Of a stretch of 64,000 nucleotides of DNA, positions 44,823 through 54,100 are shown one piece after another. How positions within the stretch are numbered: position 1 is the first letter of the stretch; each line of letters starts with the position of its first letter. The notes under the pieces were generated by a model. It searched no databases. It was not told the origin of the DNA and was given only the letters and a program-made list of their open reading frames with translations. This DNA is from Rhodoferax lithotrophicus (lineage in GTDB: Bacteria; Pseudomonadota; Gammaproteobacteria; Burkholderiales; Burkholderiaceae_C). A program made the position numbers and the translations under genes. The stretch covers positions 2,653,989-2,717,988 of the forward strand of contig NZ_AP024238.1 of assembly GCF_019973615.1 (NCBI RefSeq), given 5' to 3'.

Positions 44823-46037
44823 ATGACAGCCCAGAGCCCATTGATTGAAGCCAGTTCACCCCACGTGATGAATACCTATGGCCGCCTACCCATCGCCCTC
44901 AGCCATGGCCAAGGCTGCCGAGTCTGGGATGTCAATGGCAAATCGTATCTGGATGCACTGGGCGGTATTGCCGTCAACACGCTGGGGCACAACCACCCCA
45001 AGCTGGTCCCGGCACTGCAAGATCAGATCAGCAAAATCATTCACAGCTGCAATTACTACCACGTACCCAATCAAGAGGTGCTGGCAAAAAAACTGGTTGA
45101 GCTCTCCGGTATGACCAATGTGTTCTTCTGCTCCACCGGGCTGGAGGCCAATGAAGCCGCCTTGAAGCTGGCACGCAAATTTGGCCATGACAAAGGCATT
45201 GAACGCCCTGAAGTTGTGGTGTATGAAAAAGCCTTTCATGGCAGATCCATCGCCACCTTGAGCGCCACTGGCAACCCCAAGGTACAAGCGGGCTTTGGCC
45301 CCCTGGTCGAGGGGTTTATCCGTGTGCCCATCAACAGCCTCGAAAGTTTGAAAGCTGCCACGGACGGTAATCCCAATGTGGTGGCGGTATTTTTTGAAGC
45401 CATTCAGGGCGAAGGCGGTATCAACCCGATGCATCTGGACTACCTGCGCGAAGTGCGAGCCCTGTGCAACGAGCGCGACTGGCTGATGATGATTGATGAA
45501 GTGCAATGTGGCATGGGTCGCACCGGCAAATGGTTTGCCCACCAATGGGCAGGCATCGTGCCTGATGTGATGCCACTGGCCAAAGGCTTGGGCTCCGGTG
45601 TGCCGGTGGGCGCGGTGGTGGCTGGCCCGAAAGCCGCCCATATTTTCCAGCCTGGCAACCATGGCACTACCTTTGGTGGCAACCCACTGGCCATGCGCGC
45701 AGGCGTGGAAACGATCCGTATCATGGAAGAAGAAGGTTTGCTGGACAACGCTGCCAACGTTGGTGCCCACTTAAGCCAGGCATTGGCTGATGCGCTGGCC
45801 GCAGAACTGGCCCGTGGCGCGGTGCGGGAAATTCGTGGTCAAGGACTGATGATTGGCGTGGAGTTGGCAAAACCATGTGGTGCACTGGTTCAACAATGTG
45901 CTGACCATGGTCTGCTGATCAGTGTCACGGCAGACACCGTGATACGACTGGTTCCACCCCTGATTTTCACCAAACAAGATGCTGATGAAGTGGTCAGCAT
46001 TCTGAGCCCACTGATTCAACAACTGCTGCAAGCCTGA
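44823..46037 (+). CDS. argD: Acetylornithine aminotransferase
   Basis: 404 residues from ATG 44823. Class III PLP transaminase: NTYGRLPIALSHGQGCRVWD, then the cofactor-contact STGLEANEAALKLARK, catalytic Lys in MPLAKGLGSGVPVGAV, and GTTFGGNPLAMRAG. It makes N-acetylornithine in arginine synthesis; some members also act on N-succinyldiaminopimelate. Followed by argF after 29 bp, as in many betaproteobacteria. Confidence 0.95.
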   Translation: MTAQSPLIEASSPHVMNTYGRLPIALSHGQGCRVWDVNGKSYLDALGGIAVNTLGHNHPKLVPALQDQISKIIHSCNYYHVPNQEVLAKKLVELSGMTNVFFCSTGLEANEAALKLARKFGHDKGIERPEVVVYEKAFHGRSIATLSATGNPKVQAGFGPLVEGFIRVPINSLESLKAATDGNPNVVAVFFEAIQGEGGINPMHLDYLREVRALCNERDWLMMIDEVQCGMGRTGKWFAHQWAGIVPDVMPLAKGLGSGVPVGAVVAGPKAAHIFQPGNHGTTFGGNPLAMRAGVETIRIMEEEGLLDNAANVGAHLSQALADALAAELARGAVREIRGQGLMIGVELAKPCGALVQQCADHGLLISVTADTVIRLVPPLIFTKQDADEVVSILSPLIQQLLQA

Positions 46038-46066
46038 GCCAAGCCTGTAACCCTCTGGACTGAAAA

Positions 46067-46996
46067 ATGACAACCCTCCAGCATTACCTGCAATTCACCG
46101 ATCTGACCGCCAGTCAATATGCCTACTTGTTTGACCGCGCTTCGCTGATCAAAAAAAAGTTCAAGGCTTATGAAAAACACCAGCCTTTGGTGGATCGCAC
46201 CTTGGCCATGATTTTCGAGAAGGCCTCCACCCGTACCCGTGTCAGTTTTGAAGCGGGTATGTACCAACTTGGTGGCAGTGTGGTGCACCTGACCACCGGT
46301 GACAGCCAATTAGGCCGGTCCGAGCCCATTGATGACAGTGCCCGAGTCATCAGCCGGATGGTGGATTTGGTGATGATTCGCACCTTTGAGCAAACCAAAA
46401 TCGAGTGTTTTGCTGCCCATTCACGCGTGCCCGTCATCAATGGCCTGACCAATGAGTTTCACCCGTGTCAGATTCTGGCAGACATCTTTACCTACATCGA
46501 ACACCGTGGCTCCATCAAAGGCAAAACGGTAGCCTGGGTGGGTGATGGCAATAACATGGCCAACACCTGGTTGCAGGCTGCCAAGTTGCTGGATTTCAAG
46601 GTCAACGTGAGTACCCCAAATGGCTACGAAGTGAATGAAAAAATAGCCGTTAGCGCAGGTGAAATAAGCGCAGAGCACTATCAAAGTTATAGTGATCCCA
46701 TGGCCGCCTGCGAAGGGGCCGATCTGGTCACCACCGATGTCTGGACCAGCATGGGTTATGAAGCGGAAAACGAGGTGCGCAAGCAGGCCTTTGCCGCCTG
46801 GAAGGTCAATGCCGCCATGATGGCAGTGGCCAAACCCAATGCCTTGTTCATGCATTGTCTGCCGGCCCACCGTGGCGAAGAGGTGGATGCTGACGTGATC
46901 GACGGGCCACAAAGTGTGGTTTGGGACGAAGCTGAAAACCGCATGCACGTGCAAAAAGCCTTGATGGAATACCTGCTGCTGGGTCGTTTGTCTTGA
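46067..46996 (+). CDS. argF: Ornithine carbamoyltransferase
   Basis: 309 residues. All catalytic motifs are intact: STRTRVSFEAGM (carbamoyl phosphate), FHPCQILAD, DVWTSMG and the HCLPAHRGEEVD loop with the catalytic Cys. It converts ornithine and carbamoyl phosphate to citrulline. Residues about 190-208 (EKIAVSAGEISAEHYQSY) are encoded by an interspersed repeat, between the GYEVN helix and the DPMAACEGADLV helix. The repeat lies away from the active-site motifs. Operon with argD. Confidence 0.96.
   Translation: MTTLQHYLQFTDLTASQYAYLFDRASLIKKKFKAYEKHQPLVDRTLAMIFEKASTRTRVSFEAGMYQLGGSVVHLTTGDSQLGRSEPIDDSARVISRMVDLVMIRTFEQTKIECFAAHSRVPVINGLTNEFHPCQILADIFTYIEHRGSIKGKTVAWVGDGNNMANTWLQAAKLLDFKVNVSTPNGYEVNEKIAVSAGEISAEHYQSYSDPMAACEGADLVTTDVWTSMGYEAENEVRKQAFAAWKVNAAMMAVAKPNALFMHCLPAHRGEEVDADVIDGPQSVVWDEAENRMHVQKALMEYLLLGRLS
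46636..46690 (-). repeat. ~50-bp interspersed repeat inside argF
   Basis: GAAAAAATAGCCGTTAGCGC, spacer, AAGCGCAGAGCACTATCAAAG. Reverse-oriented copy, in frame, contributing about 17 codons to the ornithine-binding domain half. Confidence 0.6.
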
Positions 46997-47011
46997 GGAG
47001 TTTGTGCAGGT

Positions 47012-47317
47012 ATGAGTGATTGCATCACCTGTGGCGCGTGCTGCGCCAGTTTCCGGGTTGATTTTTCGATGTACGAAGTGGATGATGCAGGCGGTCGTGT
47101 TCCCAAAGGTTTGACGGTCGATGTGAATGGCAGCACTTGCCGTATGCGGGGAACGGACTACCACCCGGTGCGCTGCGCTGCGCTCACCGGCAAACTGGGC
47201 GAGAAGGTGGCGTGTGGCATCTACGAATGGCGACCCTCACCTTGCCGTGAATTTGCCGAGGGTAGTGATGCCTGCCAGCGCGCCCGCAGCCGCCACGGCT
47301 TGGCAGCACTGACTTGA
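47012..47317 (+). CDS. YkgJ-family cysteine cluster protein
   Basis: 101 residues. The N-terminal CITCGACCASFRVDF and later CRMRG, RCAAL, ACGIYEWRPSPCREF and DACQRAR provide eight Cys in the zinc/iron-sulfur arrangement of the YkgJ (UPF0153) family. Good GAGGAG ribosome site. Function unknown, probably metal-binding. It is 15 bp from argF and may be cotranscribed. Confidence 0.88.
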   Translation: MSDCITCGACCASFRVDFSMYEVDDAGGRVPKGLTVDVNGSTCRMRGTDYHPVRCAALTGKLGEKVACGIYEWRPSPCREFAEGSDACQRARSRHGLAALT

Positions 47318-47335
47318 CTGGCACAAGGAGTCAAC

Positions 47336-47527
47336 ATGGATGACGACAAGGAACCCAAATTCTGGATCACTGTGCTGAAACTGGTACTTGGTGCCATCGC
47401 CCTGATCGCTTTTTTTGGCCTGGGGCTGTATTTCACCGCCAAATACAACACTTATACGCCTGAAGGTGCCCCCCCAGACGGCTCCTGGGGTATCAGCAAT
47501 GATTCGCCGATTCGCAAGCATAGATAA
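47336..47527 (+). CDS. Small membrane protein of unknown function
   Basis: 63 residues. AAGGAG precedes the ATG. One central hydrophobic helix (about residues 9-31, WITVLKLVLGAIALIAFFGLG) with an acidic N-terminus (DDDKE) and a polar C-terminal half. I do not recognise a family. Placed 18 bp after the YkgJ gene, so likely in the same transcript. Confidence 0.6.
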   Translation: MDDDKEPKFWITVLKLVLGAIALIAFFGLGLYFTAKYNTYTPEGAPPDGSWGISNDSPIRKHR

Positions 47528-47638
47528 GCAAACTGTGAAATTATTGACAAAACCAGACTCACACTAGTTACCTTTACTTACAGTTTTTGAGCCACTCTTC
47601 GATAATTGGAACATCATTCAATCGATTTGATTTTCCAA

Positions 47639-48700
47639 ATGTCCAACTCAACAACAGTTCACAAAACCTTCAAACGTGCCACATTAGGTGCTTTGTTGCT
47701 TTTGTCCTTGTGTGCGTCACCCTTGGCGTTGGCCTATGACCCAGCCAACCCTTTGGGGCTATCCAATGGTTTGAACCTGCTTTCCTTTGGCAGCTTCACG
47801 GCACCCAGTTCTGATGTGGAGGGCCGTGTGGCCATTGGTGGTGATGCCAGCTTCAGTGGTTATTCCATCAATACCAAGGGTTTTGGTGCACTTTACAGTG
47901 GCACTGGTTTGGTGGTTGGCGGTAATCTGAGTTTTAGCAGTGGTGCTATCTATGGCAACACCATTGTGGGTGGCAACCTGTCGATTGGCAGTGGCAGCAG
48001 TTTTGAAAATTTGATCGTTGGCGGGAATTTAAGCGCCAACAACAACTGGATTTCGGCCACCTCCATCACCTACGCAGGAACTACCTCAGGGCTGAATCCT
48101 TACCAAAACCCAGCGGCAGTGCAAGTCACCCCTGGCAGCATTCAAACCGGTATTGATTTTGCTGCTGAACGAGCACGCACCACCAACTTGACTCAAACGT
48201 TTGATGCATTGAGCAATACCGGTCGCGCTGTCAATGACTGGGGAACATTGGCCCTGAATGCAAACGGTGCCAGTTTGGCAGTGTTTGACCTGAACAGCAG
48301 TGATATCAATGGCAACATGCGCCTGGACAACCTGGCAGCCAACACCACCGTTGTGATCAATGTCCATGGTCAAAGTGTTAATTTTGGTGCCCATGGATAC
48401 GACAACTTTGCCAATGGCCGTGTTTTGTTCAATCTGCCAGAAGCCACCCAAATCACCTTCTCAGGCGGCATCAATGCTTCATTTTTGGCACCACTGGCAA
48501 GTTTTAACTCATCCCACGGTGTGATCAACGGGCAGGTCATTGTGGCCAATTGGTCCGGCCCGACACAGGTTAATGATGTGGCGTTTAATGGCAGCATAGC
48601 CGCTGTTCCAGAACCAGAAACCTACGCCATGATGCTGGCAGGCCTGGCTGCTGTGGGCTGGGCTGCCAAGCGCCGCCGCAGCCAAAAGCACACCGTTTGA
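47639..48700 (+). CDS. PEP-CTERM anchored surface protein, choice-of-anchor A type
   Basis: 353 residues from ATG 47639. Signal peptide about 1-35 (ATLGALLLLSLCASPLALA). The mature part is Gly/Ser/Asn-rich beta-helix-like repeats (VVGGNLSFSSGAIYGNTIVG then GNLSIGSGSSF) of the choice-of-anchor A family. The C-terminus has the VPEPETYAMM motif, a hydrophobic helix and a basic tail (KRRRSQ): the PEP-CTERM signal cut and processed by exosortase. Ten or more Asn/Ser glycan-type sites. No exosortase is in the window. Likely a matrix or surface adhesin. Confidence 0.9.
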   Translation: MSNSTTVHKTFKRATLGALLLLSLCASPLALAYDPANPLGLSNGLNLLSFGSFTAPSSDVEGRVAIGGDASFSGYSINTKGFGALYSGTGLVVGGNLSFSSGAIYGNTIVGGNLSIGSGSSFENLIVGGNLSANNNWISATSITYAGTTSGLNPYQNPAAVQVTPGSIQTGIDFAAERARTTNLTQTFDALSNTGRAVNDWGTLALNANGASLAVFDLNSSDINGNMRLDNLAANTTVVINVHGQSVNFGAHGYDNFANGRVLFNLPEATQITFSGGINASFLAPLASFNSSHGVINGQVIVANWSGPTQVNDVAFNGSIAAVPEPETYAMMLAGLAAVGWAAKRRRSQKHTV

Positions 48701-48730
48701 TTCTGGCTTAACGCCACTTTGTGCAGATCA

Positions 48731-48756
48731 AGGCCCCTGATAAGGGGCCTTTTTTA
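48731..48756. terminator. Intrinsic terminator after the PEP-CTERM gene
   Basis: AGGCCCC-TGAT-AAGGGGCC pairs as a tight GC-rich stem followed by TTTTTT. It ends the PEP-CTERM transcript; the facing monooxygenase gene ends just beyond. Confidence 0.85.
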
Positions 48757-48762
48757 TGTGGT

Positions 48763-49950
48763 CTAGCGGTAAGCCCCACCATAAAGCCAAGGTAAATCCA
48801 GCAGGCGTTCACCTAACAGCCTCATGGCCGTGTTACGTCCCCAGCGCAGCAGGCCAGTTGCATGAAAAATTTTCCCATTACGAATGGCACGTCTCTGCAC
48901 TTGGGCGTTGCGCTGCCAACGGGCTTGGGCATAACGTTGTAACTGTTGCGCTACACCATTGGGCTGGTTTGTTGGTGTAGCCAATGCCCAGGCCAGCGCT
49001 GATGCATCTTCTATCGCCATGCCTGCACCTTGAGCCAGATAGGGCAGCATGGGGTGTGCTGCATCACCCAGCAAAACAACACGCTCCTTGGCATGTTCGT
49101 GTGCGCCTTGCATCGGCGGGCGAATGCTCAGCGGCCACAAACGCCAATACCCAATGGCACCAATCAAATCACGCAGTTGCTTGCAGGCGACTTGCATATA
49201 TTGCTGCAAATCAGTGGCATTGGCGCTGTGATCCCAATGTGACATCTCTCCCTGCACCTGACCATGCACGATAGCCACCACATTAAGCCACGTACCACCC
49301 CGCACCGGATACTGCACCACGTGCAGTCGGGGCCCCAGCCAGGCCGTCACCTGATCTGAACGCAAATAAGCAGGTAAATCACTTTGTTTCACCATGGCAC
49401 GGTAAGCCAAATGACCAGTAGGCTGTGGCACCCCATCATCCAACAACAGTCTGCGAACAGTGCTCCATCCACCATCTGCACCCACCAGAATATCGCTTTC
49501 AACCTGCAGGTCGTTCGAATACTCGGCGCTGACCAACTCATCGGTTTGCGCAAAACCGGTCAAGGTGGCATCAAAATAAAGCGCAATGTTGGGCACCTCT
49601 CGTGCAGCTTGCAACAGCAAGCCATGCAAATCCGCGCGGTGGATGGTCAGATAAGGTGCGCCATAACGTTGTTCAAACGCCGCCCCCAACTGCAAACGCC
49701 CCAGTTGGCTGGCGGTGGTGGCGCTGAGCACCTGGAGCTGAGCAGGATAAGCAGCGACCTGCCGCAGTGCCGACTCAAGCCCCCAGCCTTGCAGCAACTT
49801 GACCACATTCGGCCCGAGTTGAACACCCGCCCCCACTTCAGAAACCTCTGCTGCGCGTTCACAAACGGTCACGGCATGACCAGATCTGGCACACGCCAAT
49901 GCGGCAGCCAAGCCGCCAATACCACCACCCGCTATTTGTATATTGCTCAT
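48763..49950 (-). CDS. FAD-dependent aromatic-type monooxygenase
   Basis: 395 residues from ATG 49950 (a longer frame is not supported by similarity). FAD motifs: GxGxxG in QIAGGGIGGLAAALACARSG, the DG motif VGADGGWSTVRRLLL, and the GD motif VVLLGDAAHPMLPYLAQGAG then MAIEDA. This class hydroxylates salicylate, 6-hydroxynicotinate or 3-hydroxybenzoate-type substrates using NAD(P)H and O2. Substrate not identifiable. Upstream is the GNAT gene on the same strand, 170 bp away, with a perfect palindrome. Confidence 0.88.
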   Translation of the reverse strand: MSNIQIAGGGIGGLAAALACARSGHAVTVCERAAEVSEVGAGVQLGPNVVKLLQGWGLESALRQVAAYPAQLQVLSATTASQLGRLQLGAAFEQRYGAPYLTIHRADLHGLLLQAAREVPNIALYFDATLTGFAQTDELVSAEYSNDLQVESDILVGADGGWSTVRRLLLDDGVPQPTGHLAYRAMVKQSDLPAYLRSDQVTAWLGPRLHVVQYPVRGGTWLNVVAIVHGQVQGEMSHWDHSANATDLQQYMQVACKQLRDLIGAIGYWRLWPLSIRPPMQGAHEHAKERVVLLGDAAHPMLPYLAQGAGMAIEDASALAWALATPTNQPNGVAQQLQRYAQARWQRNAQVQRRAIRNGKIFHATGLLRWGRNTAMRLLGERLLDLPWLYGGAYR

Positions 49951-50071
49951 TTTTGAACGCTTCCAAGTGAGGATGCGCGATTGTGATGACGTATTAATTC
50001 TGTAGACTGACAAAAATCTTGCTGTTACATCACAGACAAACACCGCATGGTGTGCCTTGTGGAGGGCATGT

Positions 50072-50088
50072 GCTGCTGAATCAGCAGC
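50072..50088. promoter_or_regulatory. Perfect palindrome upstream of the monooxygenase
   Basis: GCTGCTG-AAT-CAGCAGC, 7-bp arms, no T-run. It lies in the 173-bp gap upstream of the monooxygenase and could be a regulator site. No matching second copy is seen. Confidence 0.35.
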
Positions 50089-50123
50089 GATTTCATGACC
50101 ACGGAACCCGGTGGAGCAAGACA

Positions 50124-50630
50124 TTACCCCTTGACTTGAAATGCCGGATGAAATTGGACATGGCCATGTGCAGAAGAAGTACCAAGGGATAGCGCGAGGA
50201 AGAATTCTTGCGGAACACCTTCAAGCACCAAAGCGGGATGATTTGCAAACCCAAAACGAGTGTAAAACGCGGGATCACCAACGAGCACACACCCATGGGC
50301 ACCGATCTCGCGGAGTTCGGCAAGGCCACGCTCCATCAGCGCTCGCCCAATACCACGGTGTTGCCACTCGGGTTCGACTGAAATTGGGCCAAGCCCATAC
50401 CAACCAGCAGAACCATCGCTGATAGTGACCGGGGAAAGCGCAAGGTGCCCGACGATGCGACTGGCATCTTTGGCAACGAGCGAGACTGAAAGAGCATGAT
50501 CTGCCCGAAGGGCGCGGATGATGAACTGCTCAGTTTGATGGCTGTAAGGATGAGAGCGAAAAGCTCGTCGAGTCACTTGCTCAATGGCCTCTTCGTCTGA
50601 CGGTGTCTCGGGGTGAATGGTTGTAGTCAT
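50124..50630 (-). CDS. GNAT-family N-acetyltransferase (YhbS-like)
   Basis: 168 residues. GNAT motif A with ISVEPEWQHRGIGRALMERG near 90-108 (acetyl-CoA pyrophosphate loop), then the GCVLVGDPAFYTRFGFA element and ALVLEGVPQEFFLAL typical of YhbS. Substrate unknown. No operon partner is clear; the next gene is the monooxygenase. Confidence 0.9.
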   Translation of the reverse strand: MTTTIHPETPSDEEAIEQVTRRAFRSHPYSHQTEQFIIRALRADHALSVSLVAKDASRIVGHLALSPVTISDGSAGWYGLGPISVEPEWQHRGIGRALMERGLAELREIGAHGCVLVGDPAFYTRFGFANHPALVLEGVPQEFFLALSLGTSSAHGHVQFHPAFQVKG

Positions 50631-50828
50631 GGAATAAAAAGCTAACCTTCGGCGTTGAGGCCACCGGTAACGCGCATTAAGAGATTCTCTTTATTTTATG
50701 CACCCAACCTTGGGAAACTGTACAAAAAAACACTTCCAAATTTATAGCAAAAACCGCTTATTCCGAAGCCAGTACACACCACTGCACCGTAGGAAGCAAC
50801 ACGTCACTGCGCTTTGGAGTGTGCCCTG

Positions 50829-51020
50829 CTAAACCACGGCCATCAGCCGTTTCCCAAAGCGGTGCTGATCCACGCCACCCTTATGGCCTCGATCAGCAAA
50901 ATGCCCTGCCGCTCTGGGTCAAACGCGAAAGCAACTCTCCAAACCTCACCGACCCATGGCAAACCTCAACTCCTTCATGTGCGCGTGCTGAGAGCCTTTG
51001 AGCATCTCCACCGTGGGTCA
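50829..51020 (-). pseudogene. Decayed RelE/HigB-like toxin (phage Gp49-like family)
   Basis: Minus-strand pieces in three frames rebuild the C-terminal half of a Gp49-like toxin: PTVEMLKGSQHAHMKELRFA (51017-50958, then a stop after MGR), EVWRVAFAFDPERQGILLI, and HKGGVDQHRFGKRLMAVV ending at a TAG (50829-50831). At least two frameshifts plus stops at both ends break it, and the N-terminus is missing. No antitoxin gene is recognisable downstream. The rest of 50631-51147 holds no gene I can support apart from the interspersed repeat at 51071. Confidence 0.7.
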
Positions 51021-51070
51021 CCCTCCCATTAAAAAACCGCCTGTTGTAGCACTGCAAGCCTCCATATAAC

Positions 51071-51122
51071 TACATTTTTTATAGCTACTTACGCAAATCA
51101 CATAAGCTCTACAGGCCAAATA
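51071..51122 (+). repeat. ~50-bp interspersed repeat, intergenic copy
   Basis: TACATTTTTTATAGCTACTT then ACGCAAATCACATAAGCTCT and ACAGGCCAAATAA. Diverged forward copy between the toxin remnant and the hrpA stop. Confidence 0.55.
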
Positions 51123-51147
51123 ACCTTACAAACCATACCCACCCGCC

Positions 51148-54100
51148 TCACCCCAACTGCCCCCAAGCCTTCTCCAGCCGCTTCACACTCACCGGCTGCG
51201 GGGTGCGCAGCTCCTGGGCGAAGAAGCTCACGCGCAGTTCTTCCAGCAGCCAGCGGAATTCTTGCAGGCGGTCGTCGACCACGCCTTTGCGCTCGGCCAC
51301 CAGGCGCCAGTAGCGCTGCTCCAGCGGTTGTAATTCTTTCAGACGGGCGCTGTCGCGGGCGGGGTCGGCGCGGTATTTGTCCAGGCGGGCGGTGATGGCT
51401 TTTTGGTAGCGGGCAAAGTGCTGCAGGCTGCCCCAGGGGGTGACGCTGAGAAACTTTTTGGGCATCAGGCGCGCCAGTTGCTGGGCCGCGTCCGTGGTGG
51501 CATCCGGGGCGTTTTTGGTGTCTTTGATCTTGCGCGCGGCCACCGCATATTCCACCAGGATGGTGGCGGCCAGGCGGGCGACTTCGGTGCAGATCAGGGT
51601 CAAGCGCCCTCGCCCCTCGTCCACGCGCTTTTTGAAAGCGAATTCGTCGGTGGGCAGGGGGTCGAGCAGAAAGGCGCGGTCCAGCGCCACACTGATGATC
51701 TGTTCGCGCAGCTCTTCCAGCGTGCCGCCAGTGCCTGAGCCGTCTGGGTTCTTGCCCACCTGCATGTAGGTGACGGCCATTTTTTGCAGGTCTGGGACGT
51801 TCTTTTCAAGGTACTTGAGCGCGTCTTTGATCTGTAGCGCAAACAAGCGGCGCAGGCCGGCACGGTGTTTGGCGGCGGCCACGTCGGGTTCGTCAAACAC
51901 CTCGATGGTGACGGCATCACCGACGTCGATCAGACCGGGGTAGCCGATCAGCGTTTGGCCGCCTTTCTGGATTTCCAGCAGCTCGGGCAGCTCGCCAAAG
52001 GTCCAGGCGGTGTGTTTGACACCGGCGGGGTTGGTTTTTGCTGAATTTGCTACTTTCGTTATAGCTGCTTGCGCATTATTGACGGGGGCTACAGTGCTAT
52101 TTGGCACGGGTTCGCGGCTTCCGCCGCTCCTACCTGACTCCCCAGCACCGGTTTTGGCCATTTTGAGGCCGGCCAGGGCCTGGAATGCGCCACGGGCTTG
52201 GGCACCGAGTTCGGCCTTCAACGCGCCCAGGTTTCGGCCCTGGCCCAACTGGCGACCATGTTCGTCCACCACGCGGAAGTTCATGAAAAAGTGCGGGCTG
52301 AGCATGTCGACCTTGATGTCGGCACGCACCACGTCCACCGCGGTGGCCAGGCGCACCAGCTTCTGCACCGCATCGGTCAAGGAACCGTGGCCAAACAGCG
52401 CGGGCTCGTTGAGCTGGGTGGCCATCTTGTTGGCCGATTCGGGCAGCGGCACCAGGCGCGAGCGTGGGCGCTGGTGCAGGGTTTTGAGCAGCGCCTGGAT
52501 TTTGTCCTTGAGCATGCCGGGCACCAGCCATTCGCAGCGCTCTTCGTTGACCTGGTTCAGCACAAAAATCGGCACGGTCACGGTCAGGCCGTCTTTGGGG
52601 TCGCCGGGTTCATGCAGGTAGGTGGCCGCGCAGTCTACGCCGCCCAAGCGCACGGTTTTCGGGAAGGCCTGGCTGGTGATGCCTGCGGCCTCGTGGCGCA
52701 TCAGCTCCTCTTTGGTGAGCAGCAGCAGCTTGGGGTTGATTTTGACGGCCTCGCGGTACCACAGCTCAAAGCTGTAGCCGCTGCACACGTCGGGAGGCAG
52801 CTGCTGGTCGTAAAAGGCGTAGATCAGCTCGTCGTCCACCAGCACGTCCTGGCGGCGGGCTTTGTGCTCCAGGTCTTCCACCTGTTTGACGAGCTTTTGG
52901 TTGGCGGCCAGAAACGGCAGCTTGGTCTCCCACTGGCCGCCGACCAGGGCTTCGCGGATGAAGATTTCACGCGCACCGGGCAAGTCCACGCGGCTGTAGT
53001 TGACGCGCCGGCCGCTGTAGATGACGATGCCGTAGAGCGTGGCGCGCTCCAGCGCGTTGACCTCGGCCACTTTCTTTTCCCAATGTGGGTCGAGCAGTTG
53101 CTTCTTTAACAGGTGTGCGCCGACCTGCTCCAGCCACTGCGGCTCGATGGCGGCAATGCCGCGGCCAAACAGGCGCGTGGTTTCGACCAACTCGGCGGCC
53201 ACGATCCAGCGGCCCGGCTTCTTGACCAGGTGTGCGCCGGGGTGCGGGTAAAACTTGATGCTGCGTGCGCCCAGGTATTCGCCGCCCGAGCCTTCGGTTT
53301 CCAGCTTGCAGCCGATGTTGCCCAGCAGGCCCGAGAGCATGGACAGGTGTAATTGCTCGTAGCTGGCGGGCTTGGTGTTGAGCCGCCATTTGTGTTCCGC
53401 CACCACGGTATGGAGCTGGCTGTAGATGTCGCGCCACTCGCGCACGCGGCGGATGCTGATGAAGTTTTGCCGCAGCAGTTGTTCGTATTGGCGGTTGCTG
53501 AGTTTGTGGGGTGTGGTGTGCGCTGGGAGTTGGGGCAGCCGGGCGCTCTGCTCCGTGTCCCCCGCCCGCTTTGCGGGCTCCTCCTTGACCTGCGCAGAAC
53601 GCCCGGCCACCCCAACTCCCGGGACAGCGGCTGACGACACACCACGCGCATCATGAATCCACTTCCACAGCTTGAGGTAACCCGTGAACTCGCTTTTTTC
53701 GTCATCAAACTTTTTGTGCGCGGTGTCGGCTTGCTGCTGCGCTTCCATCGGGCGGTCGCGCACGTCTTGCACGCTCAGGGCCGAGGCAATCACCAGCACC
53801 TCGTCCAGCGCCTCTCTAGAGCGCGCTTCCAGAATCATGCGGCCCACACGCGGGTCCAGCGGCAGTTTGGCCAGCTCCTGGCCCATGGGGGTGAGTTCGT
53901 TGGCATCGTCCACCGCGCCCAGTTCGTTGAGCAGTTGGTAGCCGTCGGCAATGGCGCGGCCCGAGGGTTTTTCGATGAACGGGAAGTCTTCCACCACACC
54001 CAGGTGCAGCGACTTCATGCGCAAAATCACCCCGGCCAGGGAACTGCGCAGGATTTCGGGATCGGTAAATTTGGGGCGACCGATAAAGTCTTTCTCGTCA

